In this document: positions 54,338 through 63,642 of the stretch, in pieces
Position numbering within the stretch: the first letter of the stretch is position 1
How the letters are laid out: each line of letters begins with the position of its first letter
Assembly (NCBI GenBank): GCA_002698425.1
Contig: NZXU01000046.1
Location: forward strand, 17,201-81,200
Reading direction: 5' to 3'
DNA length: 64,000 nt
Origin: Ahrensia sp.
Lineage (GTDB): Bacteria > Pseudomonadota > Alphaproteobacteria > Rhizobiales > Rhizobiaceae
Position numbers and translations under genes: made by a program
Notes under the pieces: generated by a model
Databases searched by the model: none
The model's input: only the letters and a program-made list of their open reading frames with translations
What the model was told of the DNA's origin: nothing

Positions 54338-55654
54338 TCAGCCGGCCGGTTCGATTCGGATCACCTGCGGCTTGGAGACGAGATGGCCGTCGGCGAGAAC
54401 GGCCTCCAGCGCATTGCTGATGTCCGATTCGGTCGTCTCATGCGTCACCAGCACAACCGTCTTCGTCTCGTCACCACCATTCTTCACGGAGCCGTGCTGC
54501 ACGATCGAGGCGAGCGAAATGCTGTTGTTGGCCATATGGCCGGCGAGCGACGCGAACACGCCGATGCGGTCATGCACCGTCAGGCGAATGAAATAGCCGC
54601 CCGCATGGGCCGAGATCTCGGCGCGCTGATAGGGCTCGAGTTCCTTCGCCGGCCGGCCGAAGACAGGCGCCTCCTGGTGGCCCGGCAGAGATTTCGCGAT
54701 GTCGGCGATGTCGCCGATGACGGCCGAGGCGGTCGCGTTGCCCCCTGCCCCGGGACCCGACAGCAGCAGCGAACCGACCGTGTCGGCCTCGATCGCCACC
54801 GCATTGGTGACGCTGTCGACCTGCCCGATCATCGAGCCCAGCGGCACCATGGTCGGATGCACGCGCTGCTCGATCCCCGTCGCGGTGCGCTGGGCGACGC
54901 CGAGCAGCTTGATGCGGTAGCCGAGTTCGCGCGCCGCATGGATATCGGCAAGCGTGATGTTCGAGATACCCTCGACATAGATCTCGTCGGCGGCGACCTT
55001 CGTCCCGAAGGCGAGGCTCGTCAGGATCGCCAGCTTGTGCGCGGTGTCCTGCCCCTCGACATCGAAGGTCGGATCGGCCTCGGCGTAACCGAGCCGCTGC
55101 GCATCGGCGAGGCACTCCTCGAAGGAGATCTCGTCATGCTCCATGCGGGTCAGGATGTAGTTCGCGGTCCCGTTGAGGATGCCGTAGACCCGGCTCGGCT
55201 CGTTGGCCGCAAGCGATTCGCGCATCGTCTTGATGATCGGAATGCCGCCCGCGACCGCCGCCTCGTAATTCAGGATCAGTCCCTTTTCCTCGGCGATCAG
55301 GGCCAGTTCGAGGCCGTGTTTGGCCAGCAGCGCCTTGTTGGCGGTGACGACGTGACGCCCGTTTTCAAGCGCGGCATGGATGCTGTCGAAGGCCGCGCCG
55401 TTCTCGCCGCCAACCAGTTCCACGAAGACGTCGATCTTGTCGGATGCGGCGAGCGCCGCCGGCGTGTCGAACCATTCGATCCCCGCCATGTCGAAGCCGC
55501 GATCCTTGGCGCGGTCGCGCGCGGTCACGCCGGTCACGGTGATCGGCCGGCCGCATTTATGGGTCAGCGAGTTCGATTTGGAATGCAGCAGACGGGCGAC
55601 CGAAGCGCCAACCGTCCCCAATCCCGCTATGCCGATGCGCAGCGGCTCGTGCAT
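54338..55654 (-). CDS. hom: homoserine dehydrogenase
   Basis: The 438-aa monofunctional enzyme reduces aspartate semialdehyde to homoserine in threonine/methionine biosynthesis. It has GIAGLGTVGASV (NAD(P) binding, 8-19), GILNGTANYILTRM, a DPTFDVEGQDTAHKL catalytic region and a C-terminal ACT domain (about 350-430, from YFIRLTVHDRIGVFA) that senses an end product. It is 47 bp after the aminotransferase gene, probably one operon. Confidence 0.97.
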   Translation of the reverse strand: MHEPLRIGIAGLGTVGASVARLLHSKSNSLTHKCGRPITVTGVTARDRAKDRGFDMAGIEWFDTPAALAASDKIDVFVELVGGENGAAFDSIHAALENGRHVVTANKALLAKHGLELALIAEEKGLILNYEAAVAGGIPIIKTMRESLAANEPSRVYGILNGTANYILTRMEHDEISFEECLADAQRLGYAEADPTFDVEGQDTAHKLAILTSLAFGTKVAADEIYVEGISNITLADIHAARELGYRIKLLGVAQRTATGIEQRVHPTMVPLGSMIGQVDSVTNAVAIEADTVGSLLLSGPGAGGNATASAVIGDIADIAKSLPGHQEAPVFGRPAKELEPYQRAEISAHAGGYFIRLTVHDRIGVFASLAGHMANNSISLASIVQHGSVKNGGDETKTVVLVTHETTESDISNALEAVLADGHLVSKPQVIRIEPAG

Positions 55655-55701
55655 GAAACCACCTTTCGAAACGAGGTGTTGTCAGATGAACGCCCGCGCG
55701 G

Positions 55702-56919
55702 CTAGCGGCGGGCGTTGAGTGCGACGACGTTGTGCCGATTTCCGCCGATCGATGCAAGGAAGCGTTTGATGTTGCGCGCCGCCTGACGGATACGATGCTC
55801 GTTCTCCACCAGCGCGATGCGCACGTGATCGTCGCCATGCTCGCCGAAACCGATGCCCGGCGCGACGGCGACATCGGCCTTCTCGATCAAAAGCTTGGAG
55901 AATTCCAGCGAGCCGAGATCGCGAAACGCTTCCGGGATCGGCGCCCAGGCGAACATCGTCGCTTCCGGGGCCGGTACCTCGAAGCCCGCCTGCCCGAAGC
56001 TGGAAACGAGTACGTCGCGCCGCTTGAGGTAGATATCCCGCACCTCCGCGATATCGGAGCCGTCGCCATTGAGGGCGGCGGTGGCCGCCACCTGGATCGG
56101 CGTGAATGCGCCGTAGTCGAGATAGGATTTCACCCGGCCGAGCGCGGCGATCAGCCGCTCGTTTCCGACCGCAAAGCCCATGCGCCAGCCGGGCATGGAG
56201 AAGGTCTTCGACATCGAGGTGAACTCGACGCAGACATCCATCGCGCCGGGCACCTGCAGCACCGAGGGCGGCGCCTCGTCGCCGAAATAGATCTCGGCAT
56301 AGGCGAGGTCCGACAGCACGATGATGTCGTGCTTGCGCGCGAACGCGACGACGTCCTTGTAGAAATCCAGCGACGCGACGAAGGCGGTCGGATTGGACGG
56401 ATAGTTGAGGATCAGCGCCAGCGGTTTCGGGATCGAGTGCTTCACCGCGCGCTCAAGCGCCGGCAGGAAGCCGTCATCGGGAGCGACCGGCATCGAGCGG
56501 ATCACGCCGCCCGACATGATGAAGCCGAAAGCGTGGATCGGATAGGTTGGGTCCGGGCACAGGATCACGTCGCCGGGCGCGGTGATCGCCTGCGCCATGT
56601 TGGCGAAGCCTTCCTTGGAGCCGAGCGTCGCGATCACCTGCCGGTCGGGGTCGAGCTTCACGCCGAAACGGCGGGCGTAATAGGCGGCTTGCGCCTTGCG
56701 CAGACCCGGAATGCCCTTCGAGGACGAGTAGCGGTGCGTGCGCGGATCGCGCACGGTCTCGACCAGTTTGTCGACGATGGCCGTCGGGGTCGGAAGGTCG
56801 GGATTGCCCATGCCCAGGTCGATGATGTCGCGCCCCGCCGCTCGCGCGTCGGCCTTCAGGCGGTTGACCTGTTCGAAGACGTAAGGGGGCAGACGGCGGA
56901 CTTTGTGAAATTCTTCCAT
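55702..56919 (-). CDS. class I/II PLP aminotransferase (AlaC / LL-DAP aminotransferase-like)
   Basis: The 405-aa PLP enzyme begins MEEFHKVRRLPPYVFEQVN, has YSSSKGIPGLR, the DPTYPIH and NYPSNPTA motifs and the PLP Lys in TSMSKTFSMPGWRMGF. Relatives include the alanine aminotransferase AlaC and LL-diaminopimelate aminotransferase-type enzymes. Start ATG 56919 has GAGGT seven bases before it; ATG 56925 is too close to that site. It lies upstream of hom, consistent with an amino acid biosynthesis role. Confidence 0.92.
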   Translation of the reverse strand: MEEFHKVRRLPPYVFEQVNRLKADARAAGRDIIDLGMGNPDLPTPTAIVDKLVETVRDPRTHRYSSSKGIPGLRKAQAAYYARRFGVKLDPDRQVIATLGSKEGFANMAQAITAPGDVILCPDPTYPIHAFGFIMSGGVIRSMPVAPDDGFLPALERAVKHSIPKPLALILNYPSNPTAFVASLDFYKDVVAFARKHDIIVLSDLAYAEIYFGDEAPPSVLQVPGAMDVCVEFTSMSKTFSMPGWRMGFAVGNERLIAALGRVKSYLDYGAFTPIQVAATAALNGDGSDIAEVRDIYLKRRDVLVSSFGQAGFEVPAPEATMFAWAPIPEAFRDLGSLEFSKLLIEKADVAVAPGIGFGEHGDDHVRIALVENEHRIRQAARNIKRFLASIGGNRHNVVALNARR

Positions 56920-56992
56920 GGACATTACCTCGGCATATTCGCGCGCTATAGCGCGTTCCTGCGGCAAAATCGAGATATCTCGGCGATCGCTT

Positions 56993-57424
56993 CTAGTTCT
57001 CGATGATCTTGATCGTCGCGTCGGAATGCGTTGCGCCGATCGTGCGCAATTCGGCCAGCCGGCGCTGATATTCCGCCGCCGAGACGAGGCCCTGCGACCG
57101 CGCCGCGGCAAGCGCCTGCATCTTGGCGAGCAGCGCGTCGCGGCCGGCATCCGTCATCTGCGGCGCGGCGCCGCGCGGTTCGTTGTTGATGTTCGGATAG
57201 GCCCCGTTCAGCGCCGCCTGCCCCGAGCTGCTGAACAGCGGATCGGGCGCGGGCTCCGGTGCGGTCGCGGCTGCGGCCTCTGCACCGGGCCGCGCGGGCG
57301 GTACCGGCGCGTCGGCATCGCCGAAGGCCGCCTGCGGAACCGCCTCGTCGATGGCGTTGCCGCCCGCGCAGCCGGCAAGGCCCAGGCAGTTGAAGATCAG
57401 TAACGTGATTCCAATGTTTTTCAT
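56993..57424 (-). CDS. small lipoprotein with SHOCT-like C-terminal motif
   Basis: A 143-aa predicted lipoprotein: N-terminal signal with lipobox LAGC (Cys at about 19), an Ala/Pro-rich linker, then a C-terminal helical motif (ALLAKMQALAAARSQGLVSAAEYQRRLAEL) like SHOCT domains. No enzyme function is visible. The ATG at 57424 is chosen because the lipobox then sits at the normal place; an upstream in-frame extension is not hydrophobic. Confidence 0.75.
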   Translation of the reverse strand: MKNIGITLLIFNCLGLAGCAGGNAIDEAVPQAAFGDADAPVPPARPGAEAAAATAPEPAPDPLFSSSGQAALNGAYPNINNEPRGAAPQMTDAGRDALLAKMQALAAARSQGLVSAAEYQRRLAELRTIGATHSDATIKIIEN

Positions 57425-57614
57425 GTTACCCTTGGGAAACGGGGCTAAGACTTTGGCAAACCGCGCAAAACCGGGCAAACTGTACAGTCCGGCGGGAGGA
57501 AACCAATGGATCGATGACACGCCGCGTCGCCTATGTCATCAACATCCATTAATAAGGCAACACAAAGAATGCCACCGATGACAAAATACAAAATGCCACA
57601 GGGATGGAAACAGT

Positions 57615-59450
57615 ATGGCTGAGAAGAACGACGGCGCGCCCGCCAGGGCGGGTGACCGGACCTCCATCGACGCCTATGTCATCAAGGATCCGGAGACCTT
57701 CGCCCGCAACCTCGCGCGCATGATCGAGGAGGCCGGCCATGCCGCCTCCGCCTGGATCGCCCCGCGCGAAACGGGCGAGCACACCGACACCGTCGCCGAG
57801 CCGATGGCCGACGTGGTCAAGACCTTCTCCAAGGTCTCGGAATACTGGCTCGCCGATCCGCAGCGCGCGGTCGAAGCGCAGACGCGGCTGTTTTCCGCCT
57901 ATATGGACATCTGGTCGAACTCGATCCGCAGGATGGGCGACGCCAGCCTCGCGGAAGCCGTCGAGCCGGAGCGCGGCGACCGCCGCTTTTCCGATGCCGA
58001 CTGGAAGGACAATCATTTCTTCTCCTTCCTGAAACAGGCCTATCTGGTCACCTCGAAATGGGCCTCCGACCTCGTCGAGAATACCGAAGACCTCGACGAA
58101 CATACGCGCCACAAGGCGACCTTCTATGTGAAGCAGATGGCCAACGCGGTTTCGCCGTCGAACTTCATGATCTCCAACCCGGAGGTCTTCAAGGAGACGG
58201 TCGCCTCCAACGGCGCCAATCTCGTCACCGGCATGCGGATGCTGGCGGAGGACATCCAGGCCGGCCGCGGCGACGTCCGGGTCCGCCAGGTCGATGGATC
58301 GAAATTCAAGCTCGGCGAGAATATCGCGGTCACGCCCGGCAAGGTCATCGCGCGCAACGACCTGGTCGAGATCATCCAGTACGAGCCGGCGACCGAGGAA
58401 GTCCTGAAGCGCCCGCTGCTGATCTGCCCGCCCTGGATCAACAAGTTCTACATCCTCGACCTCAATCCCGAGAAATCCTTCGTCAAATGGGCGGTCGAGC
58501 AGGGGCACACGGTCTTCGTCATGTCCTGGGTCAATCCGGACAAGCGCCACGCCTCGCTCGACTGGAACGACTATATCGACGACGGCATCTGCTTCGCGCT
58601 CGACACGATCAAGAAGGCGACCGGCGAGAAGAAGGTCAACGCCATCGGCTATTGCGTCGGCGGCACGCTGCTGTCGGCGGCGCTCGCCTTGTTCGCCCGC
58701 GAGGGAAAGGAACGCATCGCCACCGCGACGCTGTTCACCACACAGGTCGATTTCGTCAATGCCGGCGATCTCAAGGTGTTCGTCGACGAGGACCAGCTGA
58801 AGGCGCTGGAGACGCAGATCCGCAAGACCGGCTATCTCGAAGGCTCGAAAATGGCGACGGCCTTCAACCTGCTGCGCTCGGGCGACCTGATCTGGCCCTA
58901 TGTCGTCAACAACTACATGAAGGGCAAGGAACCGATGCCCTTCGACCTGTTGTACTGGAACGCGGATTCGACCCGCATGCCGGGCGCGAACCACATCTTC
59001 TACCTGCGCAATTGCTACTACGAGAACCGGCTTTCCAACGGCAAGATGATGCTGCATGGCGCGCCCGTCTCGCTCGCCGACATCAAGATCCCGATCTACA
59101 ATCTCGCCACCAAGGAAGATCATATCGCCCCGGCGCTGTCGGTCTTCGAAGGCTCGAAGAGCTTCGGATCGAACGTCACCTATGTCATGGGCGGCTCGGG
59201 CCATATCGCCGGCGTCATAAACCCGCCGGCGAAGAACAAGTACCAGTTCTGGTCGGGCCCCAAGGTCGCCGGCGAATTTTCCAAATGGATGGAAAAGGCG
59301 AAGGTCACGGAAGGCTCCTGGTGGCCGCACTGGCAGGCCTGGATCGAGAAGGATGACGACGCCCGCGTCCCGGCCCGCAAGAAGCTCGGCGGCGGCAAGC
59401 TGAAGCCGCTCTGCGACGCGCCCGGCGAATACGTCCGCGAACGCTCGTGA
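57615..59450 (+). CDS. phaC: class I polyhydroxyalkanoate synthase
   Basis: The 611-aa PhaC polymerises hydroxyacyl-CoA to PHA storage polymer. The lipase-like box is GYCVGG with catalytic Cys347; the Asp/His partners are in TKEDHIAP and [13 protein letters not shown]. Length and N-terminal region ([18 protein letters not shown]) match class I PhaC. The 190 bp before it is shared with the divergent lipoprotein gene; phaAB and phaZ are not adjacent. Confidence 0.96.
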   Translation: MAEKNDGAPARAGDRTSIDAYVIKDPETFARNLARMIEEAGHAASAWIAPRETGEHTDTVAEPMADVVKTFSKVSEYWLADPQRAVEAQTRLFSAYMDIWSNSIRRMGDASLAEAVEPERGDRRFSDADWKDNHFFSFLKQAYLVTSKWASDLVENTEDLDEHTRHKATFYVKQMANAVSPSNFMISNPEVFKETVASNGANLVTGMRMLAEDIQAGRGDVRVRQVDGSKFKLGENIAVTPGKVIARNDLVEIIQYEPATEEVLKRPLLICPPWINKFYILDLNPEKSFVKWAVEQGHTVFVMSWVNPDKRHASLDWNDYIDDGICFALDTIKKATGEKKVNAIGYCVGGTLLSAALALFAREGKERIATATLFTTQVDFVNAGDLKVFVDEDQLKALETQIRKTGYLEGSKMATAFNLLRSGDLIWPYVVNNYMKGKEPMPFDLLYWNADSTRMPGANHIFYLRNCYYENRLSNGKMMLHGAPVSLADIKIPIYNLATKEDHIAPALSVFEGSKSFGSNVTYVMGGSGHIAGVINPPAKNKYQFWSGPKVAGEFSKWMEKAKVTEGSWWPHWQAWIEKDDDARVPARKKLGGGKLKPLCDAPGEYVRERS

Positions 59451-60148
59451 AATTCGCCGCCCCGCTGATCCCCGGGCGCCTCGTCCGGCGGTACAAGCGT
59501 TTCCTTGCCGACATCACGCTGGACGACGGCGCGGAGATCACCTGCGCCGTCCCGAATACCGGCTCGATGATGGGCCTGACCGATCCCGGCTCGCGGGTTT
59601 TCCTGTCTCGCTCGGACAATCCGAAACGCAAATACGCCCACACGCTCGAAATGGTCGAGGCGGACGGCATCTGGGTCGGCATCAATACCGGCCTGCCCAA
59701 CCGGCTGACCGAGGAGGCGATCCGCGCCGGCATGATCCTCGATCTCGCCGATTATGCGGAGCTGCGCCGCGAGCAGAAATACGGGCAGAAGTCCCGCATC
59801 GATATCCTTCTGGACGATCCGGCCCGGGGAAAAGCCTATGTCGAGGTGAAGAATGTCCACCTGATGCGCGAACCGGGCCTTGCCGAGTTTCCCGACACGG
59901 TGACCGCCCGCGGCGCCCGTCATCTCGACGAAATGGCCGACATGGTGCGCCAGGGTCACCGCGCCGTCATGGTCTATCTGGTGCAGCGCGGTGACTGCGA
60001 GAGCCTGCGCCTTTGCCGCGATTTGGACCCCGCCTATTGCGCCGCTTTCGACCGTGCGACAGCCTGCGGGGTTGAAGCGGTGGCCATTCAATGCCAAATC
60101 TCGCCGGAAGAAATCGCGCCCGCAAAACGCATTCCGCTCGTCGACTGA
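59447..60148 (+). CDS. sfsA: SfsA family protein (sugar fermentation stimulation / DNA-binding)
   Basis: The 233-aa SfsA protein: [23 protein letters not shown], the DILLDD and VEVKNVHLM motif of a PD-(D/E)XK-like nuclease fold, and [16 protein letters not shown]. Its role in most bacteria is unclear; it has been called a maltose-metabolism regulator. The GTG start at 59447 overlaps the phaC stop by 4 bp. Confidence 0.94.
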   Translation: MKFAAPLIPGRLVRRYKRFLADITLDDGAEITCAVPNTGSMMGLTDPGSRVFLSRSDNPKRKYAHTLEMVEADGIWVGINTGLPNRLTEEAIRAGMILDLADYAELRREQKYGQKSRIDILLDDPARGKAYVEVKNVHLMREPGLAEFPDTVTARGARHLDEMADMVRQGHRAVMVYLVQRGDCESLRLCRDLDPAYCAAFDRATACGVEAVAIQCQISPEEIAPAKRIPLVD

Positions 60149-60173
60149 AAGACGCGGCGCCCCGGAGAAGCCC

Positions 60174-61001
60174 ATGGTCACCTATCTCGAAGCCGACAGC
60201 GCGCCGATCAAGAACACCGGCCAGATCCGCCTCTATGGCGAGGACGGCTTCGAGGGCATGCGCAAGGCCTGCAAGTTGACCGCGACCGTGCTCGACGAGC
60301 TGGTCGATGTCGTCAAGCCGGGCGTCACGACCAACGAGATCGACAAGCTCGTCTTCGAATTCGGCATGGACCACGGCGCCATCCCCGCGACGCTCAACTA
60401 TCGCGGCTACACCAAGTCGTCCTGCACCTCGATCAACCACGTCGTCTGCCACGGCATCCCGAACGACAAGCCGCTGCGCGAGGGCGAGGTCGTCAATATC
60501 GACGTGACCTATGTGCTCGACGGCTGGCACGGCGATTCCTCGCGCATGTATCCCGTCGGCGAGATCAAGCGCGCGGCCGAACGCCTGCTCGAAGTCACCC
60601 ATGAATGCCTGATGCTCGGCATCGAAGCGGTGAAGCCCGGCGCGCGCATGGGCGCGATCGGCGAGGCCATCCAGAAACACGCCGAGGGCGAACGCTGCTC
60701 GGTCGTCCGCGATTTCTGCGGCCATGGCGTCAGCCGCCTGTTCCACGACGCGCCGAACGTTCTTCACTACGGCCGCGCCGACGAGGGCATCGAGATGCGC
60801 AAGGGCATGATCTTCACCATCGAGCCGATGATCAATCTCGGCCGCCCGCATGTGAAGGTGCTCTCCGACGGCTGGACCGCCGTCACCCGCGACCGCAGCC
60901 TTTCCGCGCAATATGAGCATACCGTCGGCGTCACCGACGATGGCTGCGAGATCTTCACCCTGTCGCCCAAGGGCCTCGACCGCCCCGGCCTGCCGGGCTG
61001 A
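60174..61001 (+). CDS. map: methionine aminopeptidase, type I
   Basis: The 275-aa enzyme removes initiator methionine. The cobalt/iron/zinc metal-ligand motifs are conserved: SINHVVCHGIPN, NIDVTYVLDGWHGDSSRM, CGHGVSRLFHDAP and FTIEPM. The start ATG 60174 has GGAG upstream and follows sfsA by 25 bp; map is usually downstream of sfsA in Hyphomicrobiales. Confidence 0.96.
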   Translation: MVTYLEADSAPIKNTGQIRLYGEDGFEGMRKACKLTATVLDELVDVVKPGVTTNEIDKLVFEFGMDHGAIPATLNYRGYTKSSCTSINHVVCHGIPNDKPLREGEVVNIDVTYVLDGWHGDSSRMYPVGEIKRAAERLLEVTHECLMLGIEAVKPGARMGAIGEAIQKHAEGERCSVVRDFCGHGVSRLFHDAPNVLHYGRADEGIEMRKGMIFTIEPMINLGRPHVKVLSDGWTAVTRDRSLSAQYEHTVGVTDDGCEIFTLSPKGLDRPGLPG

Positions 61002-61012
61002 CACCCGCACCG

Positions 61013-61172
61013 CCGTCATGCCGGGGGCGCAACGGCGCAACCCGGCATCCAGAGCCGTGATTGCGCAGGAATTGGCGCAGAGCGATGAGAAGACCGGACG
61101 TAGATCTCCCGCGATCAAGGACTTGATCGCTGCTGGATCCCCGGTCCTCGCTGCGCTCGGCCGAGGATGACG
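61013..61172. repeat. hybrid palindromic intergenic repeat between map and radC
   Basis: The left arm (61013-61056, starts CCGTCATGCCGGGGGCGC, ends CCGGCATCCAGAGCC) resembles the repeats near the GIY-YIG gene. The right arm (61131-61172) resembles a different Hyphomicrobiales repeat, CTCGGCCGAGGATGACG. Between them, GCGATCAAG-GA-CTTGATCGC (61111-61130) is a perfect 9-bp inverted repeat. No gene is in the 290-bp map-radC gap. Confidence 0.65.
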
Positions 61173-61291
61173 TCTGGGTAACTCCCGGCAACCGGCGCCG
61201 CTTGCCCGGCCCGTTTTTTGAGGCCTCGACCGGGACAGCCAAGCGGGATAACCTCCGGTTGCGGCCTAGCGCCGTTGCAATGAGGGCGGGG

Positions 61292-62059
61292 ATGGCCGAC
61301 GAACACGACGAACGGCAGATTTTTCTGGGCGAGTTCACGCGCCCGGCGGACATGCTCGCCGCAAAACCCGCCAAGCCCGAGAAAGCCCCCTCGCCCCATG
61401 CCGGCCACCGCGACCGCTTGCGGGCCCGCTTCATGGATGCCGGGCCGGACGCGCTGGCCGATTATGAACTCCTCGAACTGCTGCTCTTCCGCTCCATCCC
61501 CCGCCGCGACACCAAGCCGCTCGCCAAGGCGCTGATCGCCCGGTTCGGTTCCTTCGGCGCGGTGCTCGGGGCGGAGCCGAAGCGGCTGATGGAAGTCCCC
61601 GGCGTGAAGGAGGCCGTCGCCGCCGATCTGAAGACGGTGGCCGCCGCCGCGCAGCGCATGCTCAAGGGCGAGATCGCCGCGCGCGAGGTGCTGTCCTCAT
61701 GGAACGCCGTGCTCGACTATTGCAACGCCGCCATGGCCTACGAGACGCGCGAGCAGTTCCGCATCCTGTTCCTCGACAAGAAGAACACGCTGATCGCCGA
61801 CGAGGTGCAGCAAACCGGCACGGTCGACCACACGCCGGTCTATCCGCGCGAGGTGATGCGCCGGGCGCTCGAACTGTCCGCGACCGCCATCATCCTTGTC
61901 CACAACCACCCTTCCGGCGACCCGACCCCGTCGCGCGCCGATATCGACATGACCAAGCAGATCGCGGAGATCGGCAAGACCCTCAACATCGCCGTCCACG
62001 ACCACGTGATCATCGGCAAGAGCGGGCATGTGAGCTTGAAGGGGCTGGGGCTGTTCTAG
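61292..62059 (+). CDS. radC: RadC-family JAMM-domain protein
   Basis: The 255-aa protein has a helix-hairpin-helix segment (about 60-120) and the JAMM metalloprotease-like motif [17 protein letters not shown] (with an upstream Glu). RadC was once linked to DNA repair but its function is unsettled. ATG 61292 has GAGGGCGGGG upstream; ATG 61280 is a possible alternative. Confidence 0.92.
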   Translation: MADEHDERQIFLGEFTRPADMLAAKPAKPEKAPSPHAGHRDRLRARFMDAGPDALADYELLELLLFRSIPRRDTKPLAKALIARFGSFGAVLGAEPKRLMEVPGVKEAVAADLKTVAAAAQRMLKGEIAAREVLSSWNAVLDYCNAAMAYETREQFRILFLDKKNTLIADEVQQTGTVDHTPVYPREVMRRALELSATAIILVHNHPSGDPTPSRADIDMTKQIAEIGKTLNIAVHDHVIIGKSGHVSLKGLGLF

Positions 62060-62108
62060 GACCCCGGCGAAGGCATCCCGGCGCCGCCTCGGGCTTGCGC
62101 GGCATTCC

Positions 62109-63074
62109 TCATGACGAGCGTTCCCGAGCCATCTCGGCCATTCCAACCATTCGCGGCGCACGTTCGCTTCGCTCCTGGAGGTCGCGGCTCCCGCGAGGCA
62201 GCGTGTGCCGGCTTTGAGGATCCGACGTCGATCTGAGCGCGTATTGTCCCAACAGCACGCTCAAAAGCACGACGCCCATCCCGACGCCTTGAAGCGGCGT
62301 GAGTGTTTCGTTCAGGACGAGCCATCCGAGCACGGTTGCACTCAACGGGCTGAGAAGGCCGAGGACGGAGACCGCCGATGGAAGGATCCTTCGAATCCCG
62401 CGCAGCCAGATAATGTAAGTCATCGCCGCGCCGATCAGTCCCAGATAGGCGAGACCGATCAGGTTCGTTCCGGTGATGGACGACCAGTCGGTCGGCGCAA
62501 GCGGGACAAAGAACAGCAGCAGCAACCCGCCCGCCGTCAATTGCCAGCTCGTGAATGTCAGGGCCGAGACCGGCGGTTGCCATTTGCGGCTGAGCACCGT
62601 GCCGAGCGCCATCGACGCGGACCCGCCGATCCCGGCAATGACACCCCACATGTCGAGCGACGCCTCAGGCGTCAGCACAAGCAGGGCAACCCCCATGCCG
62701 CCTGCTGCCACGGCGACCAGTGACAGCGTCCTGATCGGCAGGCCGAGCAGCGCCCGGGAAGCGAATATCACCACGAAGGGCTGCAAAGCGCCCATGACCG
62801 CGGCGACGCCGCCTGGCAGGCGGTAGGCCGCGAAGAACAGCAGCGTCCAGAAGATCGCGAAATTGAGCGCGCCGAGCACAAACATCTTCCAGATCCAGTG
62901 GCCCGTCGGAAGCTGGCGAGCGAGGTAGAGAAGAAGAAGGCCGGCCGGCAAAGCCCGCAACACCGAGACGGTGAGCGGATCGAGGTTCGGCAGGAACTGC
63001 GTCGTAACGATGTAGCTGCTGCCCCAGATGAGCGGCGCAATCGCGGTGACGGCGGTGTCGAAAAGGCGTGACAT
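62109..63074 (-). CDS. EamA/DMT-family inner-membrane transporter
   Basis: The 321-aa transporter has ten hydrophobic segments in two EamA repeats (first WGSSYIVTTQFLPNLDPLTV). Members export amino acids or small metabolites. The last 35-40 residues after the final helix are polar and look repeat-derived, longer than the usual tail. It is divergent from marR and probably controlled by it through the operators at 63089-63132. ATG 63074 is the likely start. Confidence 0.9.
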   Translation of the reverse strand: MSRLFDTAVTAIAPLIWGSSYIVTTQFLPNLDPLTVSVLRALPAGLLLLYLARQLPTGHWIWKMFVLGALNFAIFWTLLFFAAYRLPGGVAAVMGALQPFVVIFASRALLGLPIRTLSLVAVAAGGMGVALLVLTPEASLDMWGVIAGIGGSASMALGTVLSRKWQPPVSALTFTSWQLTAGGLLLLFFVPLAPTDWSSITGTNLIGLAYLGLIGAAMTYIIWLRGIRRILPSAVSVLGLLSPLSATVLGWLVLNETLTPLQGVGMGVVLLSVLLGQYALRSTSDPQSRHTLPRGSRDLQERSERAPRMVGMAEMARERSS

Positions 63075-63088
63075 GACGGATTCCAATT

Positions 63089-63106
63089 TATCTCGACGTC
63101 AAGATA
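63089..63106. promoter_or_regulatory. palindromic MarR operator, site 1
   Basis: TATCTCGACGTCAAGATA is an 18-bp near-perfect palindrome centred on GACGTC. It lies in the 79-bp EamA/marR divergent region, 15 bp before the EamA start. A second copy of the core lies 26 bp away. Paired palindromes overlapping both promoters are typical of MarR autoregulation. Confidence 0.7.
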
Positions 63107-63114
63107 TCTAGATT

Positions 63115-63132
63115 TAGCTTGACGTCAAGATA
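63115..63132. promoter_or_regulatory. palindromic MarR operator, site 2
   Basis: TAGCTTGACGTCAAGATA contains the perfect palindrome CTTGACGTCAAG (63118-63129), 22 bp before the MarR start. Its centre is 26 bp from that of site 1, about two and a half helical turns. The shared core TTGACGTCAAGATA strongly suggests both bind the same dimer. Confidence 0.7.
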
Positions 63133-63153
63133 AAACTCGGAACACTGGAGACC

Positions 63154-63642
63154 ATGTTCGACATTGAGAAAATCAGAGCCCAGTGGGCCAAACAGCGGCC
63201 GGATCTCGATACCGGGCCGATGGGATTGATTGGCCGCGTTGTCAGGCTCTCGGCCTTGTACAGCGAGGAAATGGGCAAGACGTTCTCAAGACACGGGCTC
63301 AACGCCGCGAGCTTCGACGTTCTGGCCACGCTGTTGCGCTCGGGGCCGCCGCATGCGCTCTCTCCCAACCAGCTGCTTGAAACCATGATGGTGACGTCCG
63401 GCACGATGACGAACCGGATCGATCAGCTGGCGAAAGAAGGCCTGGTGGCGCGTGTGCCGAACCCGGATGACAAGCGCAGCGTGCTTGTGCAACTGACCGA
63501 AGCCGGGCGGCGGAAGGTCGATGCCGCGGTCACGGATCATGTCGAGACGCAAAAACGTCTGGTCGGACGGCTGGCGGCGGAAGACCAGGCGGCCCTGAAC
63601 CGATTGCTCGATCAAGGCCTGAAAACGTTTGGCGATACGTAG
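63154..63642 (+). CDS. MarR-family transcriptional regulator
   Basis: The 162-aa regulator has a winged helix with LSPNQLLETMMVTSGTMTNRIDQLAKEGLVARVPNPDDKRSVLVQLTEAGR, the full MarR pattern including the DKR wing. It is divergent from the EamA transporter gene, and the shared region contains two copies of a palindromic operator. It probably represses both until a toxic ligand releases it. Confidence 0.93.
   Translation: MFDIEKIRAQWAKQRPDLDTGPMGLIGRVVRLSALYSEEMGKTFSRHGLNAASFDVLATLLRSGPPHALSPNQLLETMMVTSGTMTNRIDQLAKEGLVARVPNPDDKRSVLVQLTEAGRRKVDAAVTDHVETQKRLVGRLAAEDQAALNRLLDQGLKTFGDT

Noticed and set aside
53240..55705. 821-codon plus-strand frame over glpX and hom
   Set aside because: Antisense shadow of two unambiguous minus-strand genes; peptide is Arg/Asp/His-rich and lacks domains.
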